Part shown: positions 22,471 through 34,870 of the stretch, in pieces | Numbering within the stretch: the stretch's first letter is position 1 | Layout of the letters: every line of letters begins with the position of its first letter | Source: Collybia mongolica | Taxonomy: Eukaryota; Basidiomycota; Agaricomycetes; Agaricales; Clitocybaceae | DNA: 64,000 nucleotides | Direction: 5' to 3' | NCBI GenBank assembly: GCA_013420905.1 | Contig: JAAXNY010000015.1 | Coordinates: 62,001-126,000 of the forward strand | Translations under genes and position numbers: made by a program | The notes under the pieces: generated by a model | What the model was told of the DNA's origin: nothing | What the model saw: the letters and a program-made list of their open reading frames with translations, nothing else | Database searches by the model: none

Positions 22471-23725
22471 CTGCGTCCATCGTCATCGCTCATTTTCGAG
22501 ACTGCCACGGCTTTCTTTCAAAGTGTAGGATTGACTTGGTTTAATGCGGTGCCTTGGAGGAGTCCTGCTGGCGACATTGTTTTTGAACGCCCTTTTTCAT
22601 GGTAATAGCTTGCAGGGAGTGTAGCTTTGTTAACCCACCTTTACTCAACCAATGCTTATCGTAACATTGGCGGAAAAAAAAACGGCGTAGAGTGGTGATC
22701 GCCGTCGTTGACAACAATAATTTCAAATCACGCTCACGCGTGACACACCAACAACGCGTAAACAGCCGTGGTCATGTGATATTTACGACACGGAGCGTGC
22801 CCAGCCATCACTCACTTGAACCTGAATATAGCGGAAGACCATCGTGTGGATACGAGGGAGGATGGACAATGGCTGTATCTGGCATTCTGTGTATCCTTTA
22901 TCACAAACAATATATGAATATGACTACGATCAAGGGCATTGCAACTCCTGTGGACGTCTGGGGAATGCCAGCTGAAAGTTTTGTTGTGTACCAAGTTGTC
23001 TTGGAAAACGAACGAAAGAGGATTTTTGGACCTCTCTAATTCGCGAGATATACCAACATCTTTTCCTCTTTGCTGCAGCGTTTCAATAAGAATTGCATAT
23101 ACAATTCTTCAAATTGACTTTTATTCTCATCAGGGAAATGAAGCTCCGCTGGTGTCAAAAAGTTTAAATCTCCGAAAATAAACTAAATAAATTCAAGGTA
23201 AGGCTAATCCTGCCGAGCGTCCCTATTGTAACTTCTGCTTTTTGAAAAAAAAAAAAGGGATCTGGTTTTCGGTTCCGGTTGCTTGTACCTGCTTACGCCT
23301 GCACAGGTCGAAAAGAGTAAATGTGTAGAATGCTGATGCTGAAGTGGCACGTGTTTGGAGTTGTGGAAAAGAATCAATGGGTGTTGAATGGATATCTAAC
23401 TTCAACCTAGTTGGGGACGCAAGAAGTCCTGTACAGGACGCACACGGGCTGGCCATGGATGAGCCTCGAGTTGACGCTGTAGGAGGGCGATACTCGATGC
23501 ACGAGGCCACCATACATACAAGACGAGTTTTGAACCCGCCATGATTGACATGTGTACCGCGCGCTCCTTATTACGGTCGGCGTAAACTTTGTGGCAGATA
23601 TAGACAACATTCGAGTAGAAGTAGAGCGTCCAAGGTGCAGTAACTTCTGTTATAGGGTTTATTGTTTGATTATTACATATATATAAATTAGTGGCATGAT
23701 TTGAAGACTTGGATCTTGACTTTTA
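22471..23725. other. Intergenic region without recognised gene
   Basis: Short frames only; no domain, tRNA or clear repeat was recognised. Confidence 0.45.
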
Positions 23726-25178
23726 TCATCGAGTCTCAATTAATCGTCTACACGCGGTGCGGCGGCCAAGGCTTTCTGACTGTGAGAAGGCTCTAATCTG
23801 CGTTAGTCCGGTCGGAGGTGGTTCTTCAACTTCAACTGAACGGTGGGATGAGGTTTCATCCGATTCTGCCGCGCTGCTGCTACGGTCATCCATCCACCTT
23901 GGAAGTTCGGACAGGGCGTCGGCTCCCGTGGGTTGTATGGTCCACGGCTCAGTCATGTGAGTTCGTACGGAAATTAAGTTGAAGACAATCCCTAGTACGC
24001 CTTTAACATGGATCTTGTGTATGTGAAGGAGGGGGTTACGCACCGATTGTCGGAATTATGGCGAATTGTATGATGAATTGTGCATTGTGTCGACGGAAGT
24101 GGAGAATAATCAAGATGAAGAGCTGGATGGTGTATATCGAGGCACTTTCTACCAAGATCCGAACGATGTGGGTGAGCTGCAGCTGTGAACCCGCGCTTCT
24201 AGCACCCGCCGCAGCTGAGATGCGGTGTTGACGTAGGATTTTGAACACAATCAATCCCGTCGTGAGCAAGTTTTGCACAAGATTGACCACATATATTGAA
24301 TCTACCCATGCGATCAACCGCGTCAAGGAAACGTTGGGCGGGTGCGAAAACCAAAACATAACCGCAGTGTTGGTGGCTGCGAAAGAATCGATGTTCCATG
24401 ATCCTTGAAATAGATACAGTAGGGTGGGCTTACCACTGCTCAAGGCCAGCAATAAAGTTGGGAGTATTATAGCCACGTAGCTTTGATTCCATACTATGAA
24501 GCAACGGTAGAGCTATAGGGAATTTAGTGAACGTAGACTACAGGAAAGATGGGAACCCCTTACAACGAGGACATCTCCTAGCCACAACATGACAAGGTAA
24601 TTCAAGCTATTGGCAACGTGATCCCATCGTCTAACGTTTAAGAAATAAGAACCCGGTCCGGAGGGGTCTTGCCACCAAACAAAGGCTTTCATAAGCCTGT
24701 AGAGGTTCACCGCTAGAAGGATAGTCAAGGAGAATACACTTGTATAGAGCGGGAGGCTCACCGATGTCAAAGGTAGCCACCACGTACATCAAAATTATTG
24801 CTGCCAATATGACCTGGTACTTCTAAGAGTCAAAACAAACTCCTAGTGTTGAAGGCGGTCATAGCTACTTACCTTCCTCGAGCGTGTTTGGATTCTCCGC
24901 TCCTCCAGCGTGATGTAGAGTGACTGGAAGAACAGACAGGTGTATATGCCTTGAATTCCCAATTTCACAGAATTAAATCACAATACAGCGGATAGTGAGC
25001 AATATATCAGCCCTCACCATACAGAAAGACCTGTAGCACGCTTGGAGTTTAATGTTAATAGTCTTTGGATCAAATGGTTGGCTCATACCTCGACCCATAT
25101 CGCAATCGGCATCGCGAGTTCAACAGGAAATTCTGAGGGCACCTCAAATGGGTAGAACTCCATGTCTTGACCCTCCAT
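23726..25178 (-). CDS. Fungal seven-transmembrane-like protein, function unknown
   Basis: Seven exons on the minus strand: 25178-25089, 25030-25018, 24949-24873, 24822-24762, 24712-24564, 24512-24044 and 23991-23726, giving 374 aa. Exon 2 is only 13 nt. The protein reads as a chain of hydrophobic helices: LAMPIAIWVEVFLYGIYTCL, YQVILAAIILMYVVATFDI, NSLNYLVMLWLGDVLVLYRC, VAIILPTLLLALSS, IAWVDSIYVVNLVQNLLTTG and IYTIQLFILIILHF. The LYRCFIVWNQ block after GDVLV is typical of a large agaricomycete family of GPCR-like proteins with no assigned function. The C-terminal tail is acidic and serine-rich, likely cytosolic. All phases agree. Confidence 0.85.
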
Positions 25179-26129
25179 TCACACCGCGGAAGTTCGAATT
25201 CGTGGAATAGTAAAGACGAGTTTGGTCCCTTTTGCGGAGTTGCTTTAAATTTGGACACCATGATCTGTCGTCCAGTCAGTGTAGTCAGGGTTGGTGCCGC
25301 TAATCGGTGGAAATTATAGAGGCGGAAGGGCCGAGACCGGGAACCTTGCCTCGTCAATGCTCAGGAGCAGTTTCCTTCGGGTGTTTCATTGTTTTAGCAG
25401 CTGTCAATAAAATATCTGGCTGGCGATTCAAAGCAGTGGCTTCCGAAGGAAAATGGTATAGGGTGCGGCGGACGGATACTTTATTTGCGCTCCCTGTGGC
25501 ATATATCATATGATCTTCTCTGCGATTGGGGCCATGTTTTGTTATTCTCTTTCGATAAACGGAGTGGGACCGTGCAGGAATTGTCACACACTAGCCCTGT
25601 GGCAAAATGAGCGTTGATGCCATACCGACCAATTCCGAGGCAACTGTCAACGTCTGAGTTGCGGATGGCCAATTTCAAATTGAATGGCCGGTCAACACGT
25701 GATCGACGCCTAACCATTGAAGTTCCAGTTCTTGAACTGTAATATGTTATTCATCGGGACTGTTTCTATTCCGCCTTCATGGCTTGACGGTTCTGCTGTG
25801 TTTCTTATACTTAATTACAGAAGGATGCCATGTCCTCGTCTCGCTATCCTTCGCAAACCATAACAAGCTCTCAAAGCTCCAAGTTTCGTGCATAATCGTC
25901 CACGCTATTAAAAGGTTTCGCAAGCATCATTGTGGGGTAGCTTTTGGAACGTAGTATCGGTGCGGGAGCAGGAATTCTCAGGTGTGAAAAAACCATCGCT
26001 CAGGGAAGTGGACATCCGAAAGCCGGACCGCGGCACGAACCCCTGACTTCTATTTCTCATCAATCGCCGTTGAATCGTCGCAGAAAACCCATCACAATCC
26101 TCATCGACAAACGACATACAAGACCTCAA
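25179..26129. other. Divergent intergenic region
   Basis: Lies between the 7-TM gene (minus) and the aldolase gene (plus) and should hold both promoters. No recognisable gene. Confidence 0.45.
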
Positions 26130-27155
26130 ATGGCAGCAAACCCTCTCCTAGCAGCATTCAAAGCGAAGAAACCCGCTTTCGGAGCATGGCTTACCACTGG
26201 CGGATTGTTCCACCTTCGCACCGTTGCTCAAGCTAGCCCCCATCTTTCCTGGTTGATGATCGATTGTGAACATGGCCTTATACCATTGGTCCCGGGCGCG
26301 GCTGAAAGCATTGCTACAATCCACAGCTCGGCCCCCCAAGGTGGACCTAGTGCTATTGTGAGGATCCCGGCCACGGGGGTTTCTACGAGCACGAGCTGGC
26401 AGATCAAGTATGCACTGGACGCTGGGGCTCGCGGGATACTGGTTCCAATGGTAAGAACAGACTTTTTCTGTCGTCTTTATTATACCCTTACGAGCACAAC
26501 AGGTTTCAACAGCAGAGAAAGCCAAAGAGATCGTAGCAGACAGTAAATTTCCCCCGGCTGGCAGACGAGGCTTTGGCAGTCCGTTCACGCAGGGTAGCTG
26601 GGGAGTGACAGTCCCTGAATACTTGCGGATAGCAAACGATACTGTCTCAGTAATGATTCAAATCGAGAATCGGGAGGCTGTGCGGAACGTTGAGCAGATT
26701 GCGGCAGTTGAAGGAATTGGTAAGTTATCGGCAGTAGATTAGATAACATCGGCCGACCGACATGCTCTTGTTAGATGTTCTGTTTATAGGCCCGTATGAT
26801 CTTTCCATAAATCTTGGGTACGCGACGCCCTCGCCCGACCCACACCCCGAGGTGGAGAAAGTTATCCAACAGATTCTCAAGGTTTCACACGCCGCTGGGA
26901 AGAAATGGTTAGTATAATACTTTCTAAGAAGGTCTAGTTTTAGTCAGGCATTATTCAGCGCAATTTACTGCATCTCGGGGGCACAAGCGGCTAAGCGTGC
27001 TGCTGAGGGTTTCGATATGGTATGTGTGCCTTGTGTTACTTACCGGGCACCTTGAAACTTACAACCAACCGGCGGCCGAGCAGATCAATGTCACCTCGGA
27101 TATGGATGCAATGAAGGAGGCAATTTCGGCGCATCTTGCGACTGCTGCTAAGTGA
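26130..27155 (+). CDS. HpcH/HpaI family aldolase
   Basis: Five exons, 26130-26450, 26503-26719, 26775-26907, 26959-27019 and 27084-27155, give 267 aa, a normal length. Landmarks: FGAWLTTGGLFHLRTVAQAS near the N-terminus, WLMIDCEHG, GARGILVPMVSTAEKAKEIV, GRRGFGSPF, the metal-binding-Glu strand VMIQIENREAVRNVEQIA, and the signature VLFIGPYDLSINLG. These enzymes cleave 2-keto-4-hydroxy acids (such as 2,4-dihydroxyhept-2-ene-1,7-dioate) to pyruvate or a related keto acid plus an aldehyde, using a divalent metal. The fungal substrate is unknown. An in-frame upstream ATG (25944) adds a stretch without family similarity, so I chose 26130. Confidence 0.93.
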
Positions 27156-29702
27156 ACGGTTACATCATTGCGGAACATATGTATTTGTATGGGAATACCC
27201 ACAATATGTCACCATTTTCCCGTGGAGTATGGCACTGACTCGTTTTGCATCGTTGACCCTGTGCGGCGAGGAAATATTTGTCTAGAATACGCAATGTACG
27301 CGGCGAGCAGAAACATACGGCGTCAAACACACGACGTTGCCAATGTTTAGGCGAAATATGGCGTGCCACACAGTGACTTATTATTCAGTGCTCAATCAAC
27401 GTCAACGTCAATCGCCTGTTTGAACGTCCCGGGCCCTAGGACGAGGGTTAATAATCCACATGATGAAAATTCTTGGAAATGGGATTGAATTACAGGACGT
27501 TGATATGGGTAACGGTATAGTAAGATTTGGGGCTGTGTACAAAAATGGGCGCTTTTACAAGGGAGGCAAGGTAGCTAAGGCCCTTTTGGTTTTGGTATCG
27601 AGGCGTGTGATTTTAGTTTATGCTGCCAGTAACGGAAGTGGGACGACGACTTGAAATTACTTTCAAAAATGCGGTAGAGACAGCTTTATTGGGGCCAACT
27701 GGAATAGATTCACTAGTTCTTCTTAGGGGTTCAAATGTCATTCAACTCTATGTCACTTGTAATGCCAAACCGCGCCCTGCATTGGTATTCCATGATAGTT
27801 TGCATTCCCTCATTTCATGGTGAACTCGCCCACTCAGGCCGCTCGTCCAGAACTTTGTAGTATTCCCATTTCGAAAAGCAAGCGATGCTTTCGCCCCTTG
27901 AATATATCCAGTGGATCTACTTCATGGTCAGGCTTTGTTCCAATGTCATAGGTGAACACCGACCAACCCCAAAATCAAAGCTTCTCAATTATGATGTATG
28001 CTGAAAGTCAAAGTTCCTAATGTCATTGGTAAAAACCTGATCCTTCGCCCGCAATCAGCGCATGCTACCTCTGCACTTACGCGCACAGTAAATGATTGGA
28101 CCCCCGAATCGGATGTGTTACACCAGTTGTCCGTCTCGGCCAACCTCAACCCATACATATCGGATTGAGGCCTTTATCCTTAGCCAAGGGTCTCTCAACC
28201 TGCCAATCGTAAGCGCCTTTACATGTACATCCTTCGTAAAACTGAACTCGCAATTCTATATTTATTACAGCACACTGACATGGATATTGGGCCACCCAAC
28301 AATAACAGACTAGACTATCTGAGCTGTGATGAGATACCATCGGTCACGAGGGGTATACTTGGAAAGATCACTTCTACGCCGAGTCTAGAATTCTCAAAAA
28401 AAAAGTGACTTCCGAGATGATGTGAAGAAAGACATTCTGAGTGAATTCCAGCTGATTCTATTGTCTCTGGGTTATGCCTCTGAAGATCTCAGGATACCAC
28501 CCTCTTCGTCGAATAGTAGGGCTATCACCTTGGGTGACGTTTTCGAAACGGAGCTTTGGAGTATTTTGGATGAGATTTACGGGACACAGCATAAAGCTTC
28601 TTTGGGGCCGTCCTACACTTGAGAAGAATGACATTTGCGAGTAATATTCTGCCGTCGTTCAGATACGTAGTCCCGGGAGTCCAGTAGGACCATCCAGGTG
28701 CATAATCGAAGGATGTAGGTGACATGGGACGGTGAGCAGGTTTATGGAGGAGCCTTGGATTTCTCTCATGAGATTTTATAGATTCGGCATTTCTCGATTC
28801 AAAAGGACGATAGGCCTGACATCGCTTACTCGTGTTCGATACAAATCATGAATATTTATGCCAGAGGGTTTGCCTGGCTTGCTCAAATTCACTCGATGCA
28901 TTCGATAACATTGCTACATTATACATATGCATATGTCTAACCCGAAGGCTACTCTTTCTATGAGTAAGCCGGCGATACTTCTTTCATATGACCTCTAATG
29001 ACATGGTTTTAAATGATAGCGACCGATACCATACTCTCGTCCAGCTAACAGTCGTCATTTGGCAAAGAGAACCAGCAAACAGAATCTAAGAGGGTCTACC
29101 TCGCTCTATTAGCCCCGCAGAGATGTACTAGTTGTTGGGCGAGGCGGGCTCCGAACGTATGCCAAGCGAAGATACCGTGACCCTTTTGGACCTGGTTTTA
29201 CTGAGAATCGAAATATTTGGTGAGGGAATATGCTGGTTCCCTACGAAAGTTGACGGCACTCATGTTTTTACACATGGACCTTGGGTTTGACCCCGATCCG
29301 GGCCAGGGTGTCCGCTTTCTGGAACCCTACAAAATGGTGGCTAAATTTTTAAACAGGTTAGATATCCCTTCGATATTCTCTGATATTTGTTTCTTAAGGT
29401 TCAGATTTTTTCTCCATAGCTCCTGGTCCGAACCTCACCGCGTCTCACCTGTAGTCTTGGACAGAGGATTGAAATGCAATTCTCTTTCACCCTTGTTGGG
29501 GGGGTCGAAGAGGGGACGCTTCGAAAAGGGGTAGATAACATTGGCGACGTGGATATCTATTCGCTTTAGGACCAGTTTTACGATGAACGTATTATCATAT
29601 TCACACTTTTCGCGAGACGAGACAAGGGCTGCAACGCCATTGATGAAAATAGATCAACGCTTGTAAAGGGGATTTTTCAAAGTCCGACGACCCAACCACC
29701 AC
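27156..29702. other. Long intergenic region
   Basis: About 2.5 kb with short frames only. Frames at 28092-28622 and 29217-29534 look unlike any family I know and could be chance or relics. No repeats or RNA genes recognised. Confidence 0.4.
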
Positions 29703-29705
29703 TTG

Positions 29706-29957
29706 ATGCCGCCCGTCGCCAGATACGAGCTCCTTCCAAGTTCAGACGACCTTCACCGTACTTCTACAGACAGTGAGGTGGAGGATGGCCGACGCAGATA
29801 CCCAGCGCATCCACCCGTAATCGATCCACGGTTCCATCAGCCCACACCGTCACCATACGCCCGTGCTGCTTTACTCATCTTCATTGGATTTCTCTTTTGG
29901 CTGGCCTTTTCACTGAGGAAGATGATTTGGCTGGGGGGTATAGAGTTACTCGAGTGA
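29706..29957 (+). CDS. Small single-pass membrane protein, paralog of 32794-33359
   Basis: A short frame of 83 aa with start MPPVARYELLPSSDD, an acidic/serine segment, a conserved DPRFHQPTPSPYARAALLIF block and one transmembrane helix (LLIFIGFLFWLAFSLRKM). The minus-strand gene at 32794-33359 has the matching block DPRFDQPTPSPFKRAALIVF and the same type of helix. That paralog has a second, basic exon; here a stop follows soon after the helix, so this copy is either shorter, spliced in a way I could not fix, or truncated. No known function. Confidence 0.6.
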   Translation: MPPVARYELLPSSDDLHRTSTDSEVEDGRRRYPAHPPVIDPRFHQPTPSPYARAALLIFIGFLFWLAFSLRKMIWLGGIELLE

Positions 29958-30508
29958 AGAGGTTGGAGGAGGCTGTTATGGGTGAGGTTTGTGTGTTGTA
30001 ATGGTCCTGGGTTCGGATACTTATGTAGCTTTCCCAGTCTCAGTCTTGTTTCGCCGTATCGAGCAGACACCTTAGCAGACGTTCAGCTCGGCCATTTTCT
30101 CCACAATATAGGAAACATAGTTGTGGACTAGTAACCTCGGATTGAGGTCGAGTTTTATGTATGGCTTCTTCACGTTTAGCCCCACGCCCGACTTTCTTGG
30201 TTTTCTTTCGGGGCCACTTACTTCCCTCTCTTTATTTCACTACTCTACAACACATGTACACCTACAGTCCACACTCGCTCAACCCAGGAATGCAACATCG
30301 TTTCTATGACGACGCAAGACGATAGAGGTCAATGAACTGTCATTAGTAGCCGCATAAGTATTCTAATTTTAGGCTTTTAACGATCGAGCAAACTTGGAGG
30401 TGGTACCCTTTTAATTGCCATCATGGACTATGGCCTCGAGTCAGGTGTTAATCTCTTTTATCTATGGCGCGCACCCAGGGACAACCCCAAACCCACCATC
30501 GGTCTAAT
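29958..30508. other. Intergenic region
   Basis: 3' flank of the small membrane gene and of the F-box gene. Nothing recognised. Confidence 0.4.
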
Positions 30509-32224
30509 TCATATTTGACACATTCGAGTGAAGGCTGGATCATGACATTTGTCCGAGGCAAGGGAGAACTCACGGCGGTGGCTATAACCTCGAATGGCCT
30601 TCATAGTAGGGATCGCACTCGCACGAGCGCGGGACAGTTTCAAGAGCCGCTTATGTAGTTCTTCTTCATTGTTCGGATGAGCGCCCGATGTGATGATACG
30701 AACGAATTCCATACTTGGGTATGGCGCTTGTGCTATGGGCCATCGGTATTCCAGCATGTCAGCGAATGCGATGGGTTTCGTGATACAAGCATGGATGTAC
30801 TGGAGATGTGGTAGGAGGTCCCAGCTCGCCATGCGTTTCAGCACCATATCGGGGAATGGGCTTATTTGGTGCGGAATTGTGAGGTGTGTCAGGTATGGTA
30901 CGTTCTCAAATAGGGGGGCCAACTCCGAGGAGGGAATATCAACATATATTTCAAGCCACCTGAGGGAGCACTGTGTACGTTTGATAAGTGCAAGGAATTC
31001 ATCCCGTGGCCAGTGCCCAGCTAAACGATTTCTCCCTCTGAACACACAATGATCCAGGGCAGGCAAGGTCAATTGTGTAAGAAAGTGTTTGAAGGTGTAG
31101 TCAATTGACAATATCAATGATTTAAGCTGCGGTAAGTGAACACCTGTTGTGGCGTCTGGAAAGGATGGGAAACGGGGGTGTGGGGCTGCCACCGATAGTG
31201 TCATTTTGACCAAGTTTGCGCACGGGCGTAGCAGCGTAAGCGTATCGTGTATGGAAATATTCACAAAAAGAAGGCTGAGAGTAGAAAGTTGGGCCCATGG
31301 AAGATGAGGCGGCCCCGATATCGAAAATGTGGGCCACCACCCATAGGCGCCTTGTATAATTACTTCCCGAAGTTCCGGGGCAGCAGAGAAAGGCTCTTCC
31401 GGTACAGGGATGGGAGACGAGCTCGATCGTTGGGAGCGAAGGAAAGTGAGCTTCAGCTTTTTCAGCATTCCTAAAGAGAGCGGTGTTGTTCCCAAGCCCG
31501 ATTTTATCCAGTGAACCGGTGCAGAGAGAGATAAGTTTTGGATCCTCTCTGCATGTGGTAGAACGAGATTGGCTAAAGGGTTCTCGAGTTCTTCCCATGG
31601 TTTGTCTGATTCTGGGTTTCCGGAGCATGCAAGACTAAGATAGGCCCCCCCTCTGGAGAGGCAATCCGATGCCAGATGTGCGAGGCGGAGAGGTTTCGTC
31701 CAATCGCCAAAACTGACTGTGACGTTATTCCAGAGTCTACGCTCGTCAAATGCCACCTGCCTCCATCTCGAACACACATGACTCAGGGTCCACGACATCG
31801 GCAGCTTAAACGCCAACCTCAACTCTACCACTCCGACACAGAGGACGAAAATGGTGGCCAGGATCTCCGGGGGGAGCGCCTTATGCGGGGATAAGGCAAT
31901 CCGGAATCGTGCTATACAGTCCAGCTCTTGTCTGTGCTGCTCGAGCAGATTGGCAGAGTCGGATTGGGTGGGCGTGTGTTGGATCTCGAGTTCTAGTGAT
32001 GCTAGTTTTTTTTCAGCAGCATTAAGCAGATCGCGGACGATGCGTTGCTCATGGCCGGTGAGTAGGTCGTTACTCTTCCCTGCTTGATCCTTCGACTGGC
32101 GAGCGATAGGACTCTCCAAGTCCTCCATTGATGTCGCACGAAAAGCGAAATGCTCTGGACGTTGGAGTCTTCTACTAAATCTGCTTGAGACGATGGCATC
32201 AGAGTTTCGAAGGAGTAAGCTCAC
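30509..32224 (-). CDS. F-box domain protein
   Basis: A single open frame of 571 aa, unusual here for lacking introns. A coiled-coil stretch (RIVRDLLNAAEKKLASLELE) precedes the F-box-like motif ALPPEILATIFVLC near residues 115-130, followed by WTLSHVCSRWRQVAFDERRLW, typical of the agaricomycete F-box family. The rest is a leucine-rich region with repeated L-x-x-L-x-L spacing. F-box proteins recruit substrates to SCF ubiquitin ligases; most members of this greatly expanded mushroom family are uncharacterised. A second in-frame start (MEDLESPIA, ATG at 32128) is possible. Confidence 0.88.
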   Translation of the reverse strand: MSLLLRNSDAIVSSRFSRRLQRPEHFAFRATSMEDLESPIARQSKDQAGKSNDLLTGHEQRIVRDLLNAAEKKLASLELEIQHTPTQSDSANLLEQHRQELDCIARFRIALSPHKALPPEILATIFVLCVGVVELRLAFKLPMSWTLSHVCSRWRQVAFDERRLWNNVTVSFGDWTKPLRLAHLASDCLSRGGAYLSLACSGNPESDKPWEELENPLANLVLPHAERIQNLSLSAPVHWIKSGLGTTPLSLGMLKKLKLTFLRSQRSSSSPIPVPEEPFSAAPELREVIIQGAYGWWPTFSISGPPHLPWAQLSTLSLLFVNISIHDTLTLLRPCANLVKMTLSVAAPHPRFPSFPDATTGVHLPQLKSLILSIDYTFKHFLTQLTLPALDHCVFRGRNRLAGHWPRDEFLALIKRTQCSLRWLEIYVDIPSSELAPLFENVPYLTHLTIPHQISPFPDMVLKRMASWDLLPHLQYIHACITKPIAFADMLEYRWPIAQAPYPSMEFVRIITSGAHPNNEEELHKRLLKLSRARASAIPTMKAIRGYSHRREFSLASDKCHDPAFTRMCQI

Positions 32225-32793
32225 CTTTCACCCAGTGAAACACGTTGACCTTTTGTTTCTTTGAAGCTGAATATGGATAGATGCCAAGCGGCATGAAGCT
32301 GTTGAGGTTAATATAGAGTCTCACGTGATCACAACTATTTTTGACGTGTTGTGCCAATGGTTATAGTGCCAGCCCTTCGTAAGGGCGCTCGACACGACGT
32401 GAAGGTCGAATGCTTGAAGCTTATGGGGCTGGGAGTTCCAAATTATATGCCCAAGATACATGTTGATTGCTGAATTCAGACTGTATGTATTGGACCAATC
32501 ATCGTAGTGAAAATGCGTTAGTGTTGTCTAAAGCTCTCAGGGTGTTCGCTGAGTATTTTCAATTTTAAGCTGAAAAAAAACGGACGTTTATGTGGCGCGC
32601 GGTTATTCTTGAATTTAAATGCGCCAAATACCTTCCGTCGAACAGGGAACAACTCTGAGAGATGATAATATATTGGGCACATACAAGGGTATGGCTATTA
32701 TATGAATAATACGGGAACCTGCAAAATTTGCGTCAGTACGGGATGGAAGGACGATACGTGTGCTCAATCTCACCTACTCCCTCCACGTTTCCT
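32225..32793. other. Intergenic region
   Basis: No coding signal recognised; includes the promoter side of the F-box gene. Confidence 0.4.
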
Positions 32794-33359
32794 TCACTTT
32801 CTAGTCGAAGACTTCTTGGCCCCTTTCTTCACAGTCCTCTTTCCCTTTCTCTTAACCTTCGTCGTCTTTGGGATCGGTGTGGGTGTCGCAGTTGGGCCAG
32901 CCCCTCTTATCCTTATCCTTCCGTCTTTCAAGGTCTCCGTGATTATGGGACTCGCAGCAGGTCTGAATTTATGTTCTTTAGAATACCTGGATCAAGTCAA
33001 AAGGTTACGAGATGCCTGAGAAACCCATTGACCACGAAGACGCACCTTGACGCGTAGATGACTTTCGGTGCCTTCTTTCCCTCCCAAAGGGATCTCCGCA
33101 TTGAGAAAGCTACCCAAAATAGGAAGATCGTAAAGACAATCAGAGCGGCACGCTTGAAAGGGGATGGCGTTGGCTGGTCAAAACGAGGGTCTGAGACCGG
33201 GGCTTGGGCCCGTCGCGGTTCTGAACGTTTCGCGGATTTTTCGTCATGTTCAGTGTCTGACTCGTTCTCTGTAAGATCACTTTCAGAGCCTATGTCGCTC
33301 TCAGAGAGAACAAGAGGCTCTTTCTCTTTTGCAGTTGGTGAAGCGTTAGAGTTTGGCAT
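32794..33359 (-). CDS. Small single-pass membrane protein with basic tail
   Basis: Two exons on the minus strand, 33359-33046 and 32986-32794 (59-nt intron), give 168 aa. The N-terminal part is acidic and serine-rich (SESDIGSESDLTENESDTEH), then comes DPRFDQPTPSPFKRAALIVF and one transmembrane helix (LIVFTIFLFWVAFSMRR). The second exon codes a strongly basic C-terminus ending VKKGAKKSSTRK. I chose the ATG at 33359; a longer frame extends upstream without clear reason. The family is unknown to me, but the block shared with the gene at 29706-29957 shows the two are paralogs on opposite strands. Confidence 0.75.
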
Positions 33360-33853
33360 ATTGTAAAGGAATGGAAGGGGGTGCGGGTGTAAGGAATGTC
33401 GAGTAGCAACGCTGAATAAATAAATGTCGGAGATTGAAATCAGGCCCTCCTCCCGAACTCCCAGATTTGCATGCATAGCTACAAAAGCCTCGTCTGCCAT
33501 GAGCTTATCCTCGGAATCAACCTGATGGTGTTCCTTTATTGGAGGCGATAGGCGCTATTTCATAGGACAAAATAGAGGTGTTACACTTCAATTTCTGGCA
33601 TATCTCTCTTCTTTGCTGCATCTGTTTCGATATCGTGCTCGACTCGAGGAAACTTTATAATCACCCGGGATAACTGTCTTCCAGCCAAAATCAACTCAAA
33701 TTACGGGCGCCAAAAAGAGCCTCCCGGCTATTCAGGTGTACGAGAGGTCGTCACTGATGGAATCGAGATATCAGCATGTTTCTCAGGCGCTTGGCTCGTT
33801 CAACCTTACCTTCGCCCCTCGACTTCCTTGTCTGAAACATCTGCTGAACCAAC
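33360..33853. other. Divergent intergenic region
   Basis: Between the small membrane gene (minus) and the GTPase gene (plus). No recognisable gene. Confidence 0.4.
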
Positions 33854-34649
33854 ATGACAAATTCTCTCAAAGTTGACCTGGGTACGCTTTCGTCGAAAGA
33901 TACTATCATTTTGTTCGTGTTGACCCTCCTCATCGATGGAATCTTGTAATTGAATTTCTCTTAGGGTTATGGGTCCTCCCGGAGTGGGGAAAAGCACGGT
34001 ATAATTTCGCATACAACACGCTTTAATTTATGTATTGACCTCGACATCCGTTCAAGTTCATTAACAACGCGACGAACTCTGAACCAGAGAGCCCTGTCGG
34101 CCATGGGCTGAATCCGGAGACTATTAAGATCCAGGCGTTCAGAGTGATCAGAAATAATCGCTCCTTTGTCTTCATCGACACACCAGGGTTCGACGACGCT
34201 AACAGCAAAGTGACAACAGAGCAAGCCATATTGAACTTGGTTTTGACCAAAGTGTGAGCGAAGAATGTTCTTGTGGTGTCACGCACGAGCTGAGGCCGGT
34301 CTGCAGTTCCAAATCCAAGGTCAAACTCGCGTGCATTGTATATTTGCACAAGATTAGCGACAACCGATTGACGTTCCACAAGGCCCGAGAGAACTTTGCT
34401 CTGTTCGTAAACTTGCTCGAGAAGGGTGCAACGGGAAGGTTGCCATGTGAAAAAATCCTCCTCGCAACGACAATGTGGAGGGATGAACACGTCGACGCCA
34501 AGTATCAGGCCAAACTCCGGAGAGAGGTGGCTCTGCAGGCCCAATACTGGCATGGAGTGGAACACAGCGGGCAGAATATTTTGAGGTTCTACGATACCAT
34601 TAACTCAGCTTGGGAACTGATCAAGAGCGTCGATGGCCTAGTCGTATGA
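33854..34649 (+). CDS. P-loop GTPase (G-domain protein, AIG1-like)
   Basis: Four exons, 33854-33912, 33965-33998, 34057-34251 and 34320-34649, give 205 aa. G1 (Walker A) is VMGPPGVGKSTFINNAT near residue 21-37, G3 is FIDTPGFDD, and a LATTMWRD block stands where the G4 base-recognition motif would be. YLHKISDNRLTFHKARENFA is typical of the large agaricomycete family of AIG1/septin-like G-domain proteins. These are small soluble GTPases of unknown role, sometimes placed near immunity-type genes in fungi. All splice phases agree. It lies just upstream of a tRNA gene and a repeat block. Confidence 0.87.
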
Positions 34650-34839
34650 GCCACGGAAACTGCACAAGCTGGGCCGTCGATTCTCTAAGACTCGAGTTGT
34701 GCGTCTTAACAAGTTCTATCAAAGGACCGACGTATGCTGGTGATTCGTATGCCAACTCAAACTCGTAGAACAGTTTGAAGATCATCTTATATTCCATTTG
34801 AAACTCATTAGACTAATGCATATTCCCTGGCCTGATAAT

Positions 34840-34870
34840 CATGTCAATGCTTGAATTAGCGCTCAAGCAT
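34840..34870. repeat. Inverted repeat overlapping the tRNA 5' end
   Basis: ATGCTTGA and TCAAGCAT face each other across an 8-nt loop immediately before the tRNA; the right arm runs into its first four bases. Confidence 0.5.

Noticed and set aside
34023..34565. 180-aa minus-strand frame
   Set aside because: Antisense to the P-loop GTPase gene, whose GPPGVGKST and DTPGF motifs are on the plus strand.
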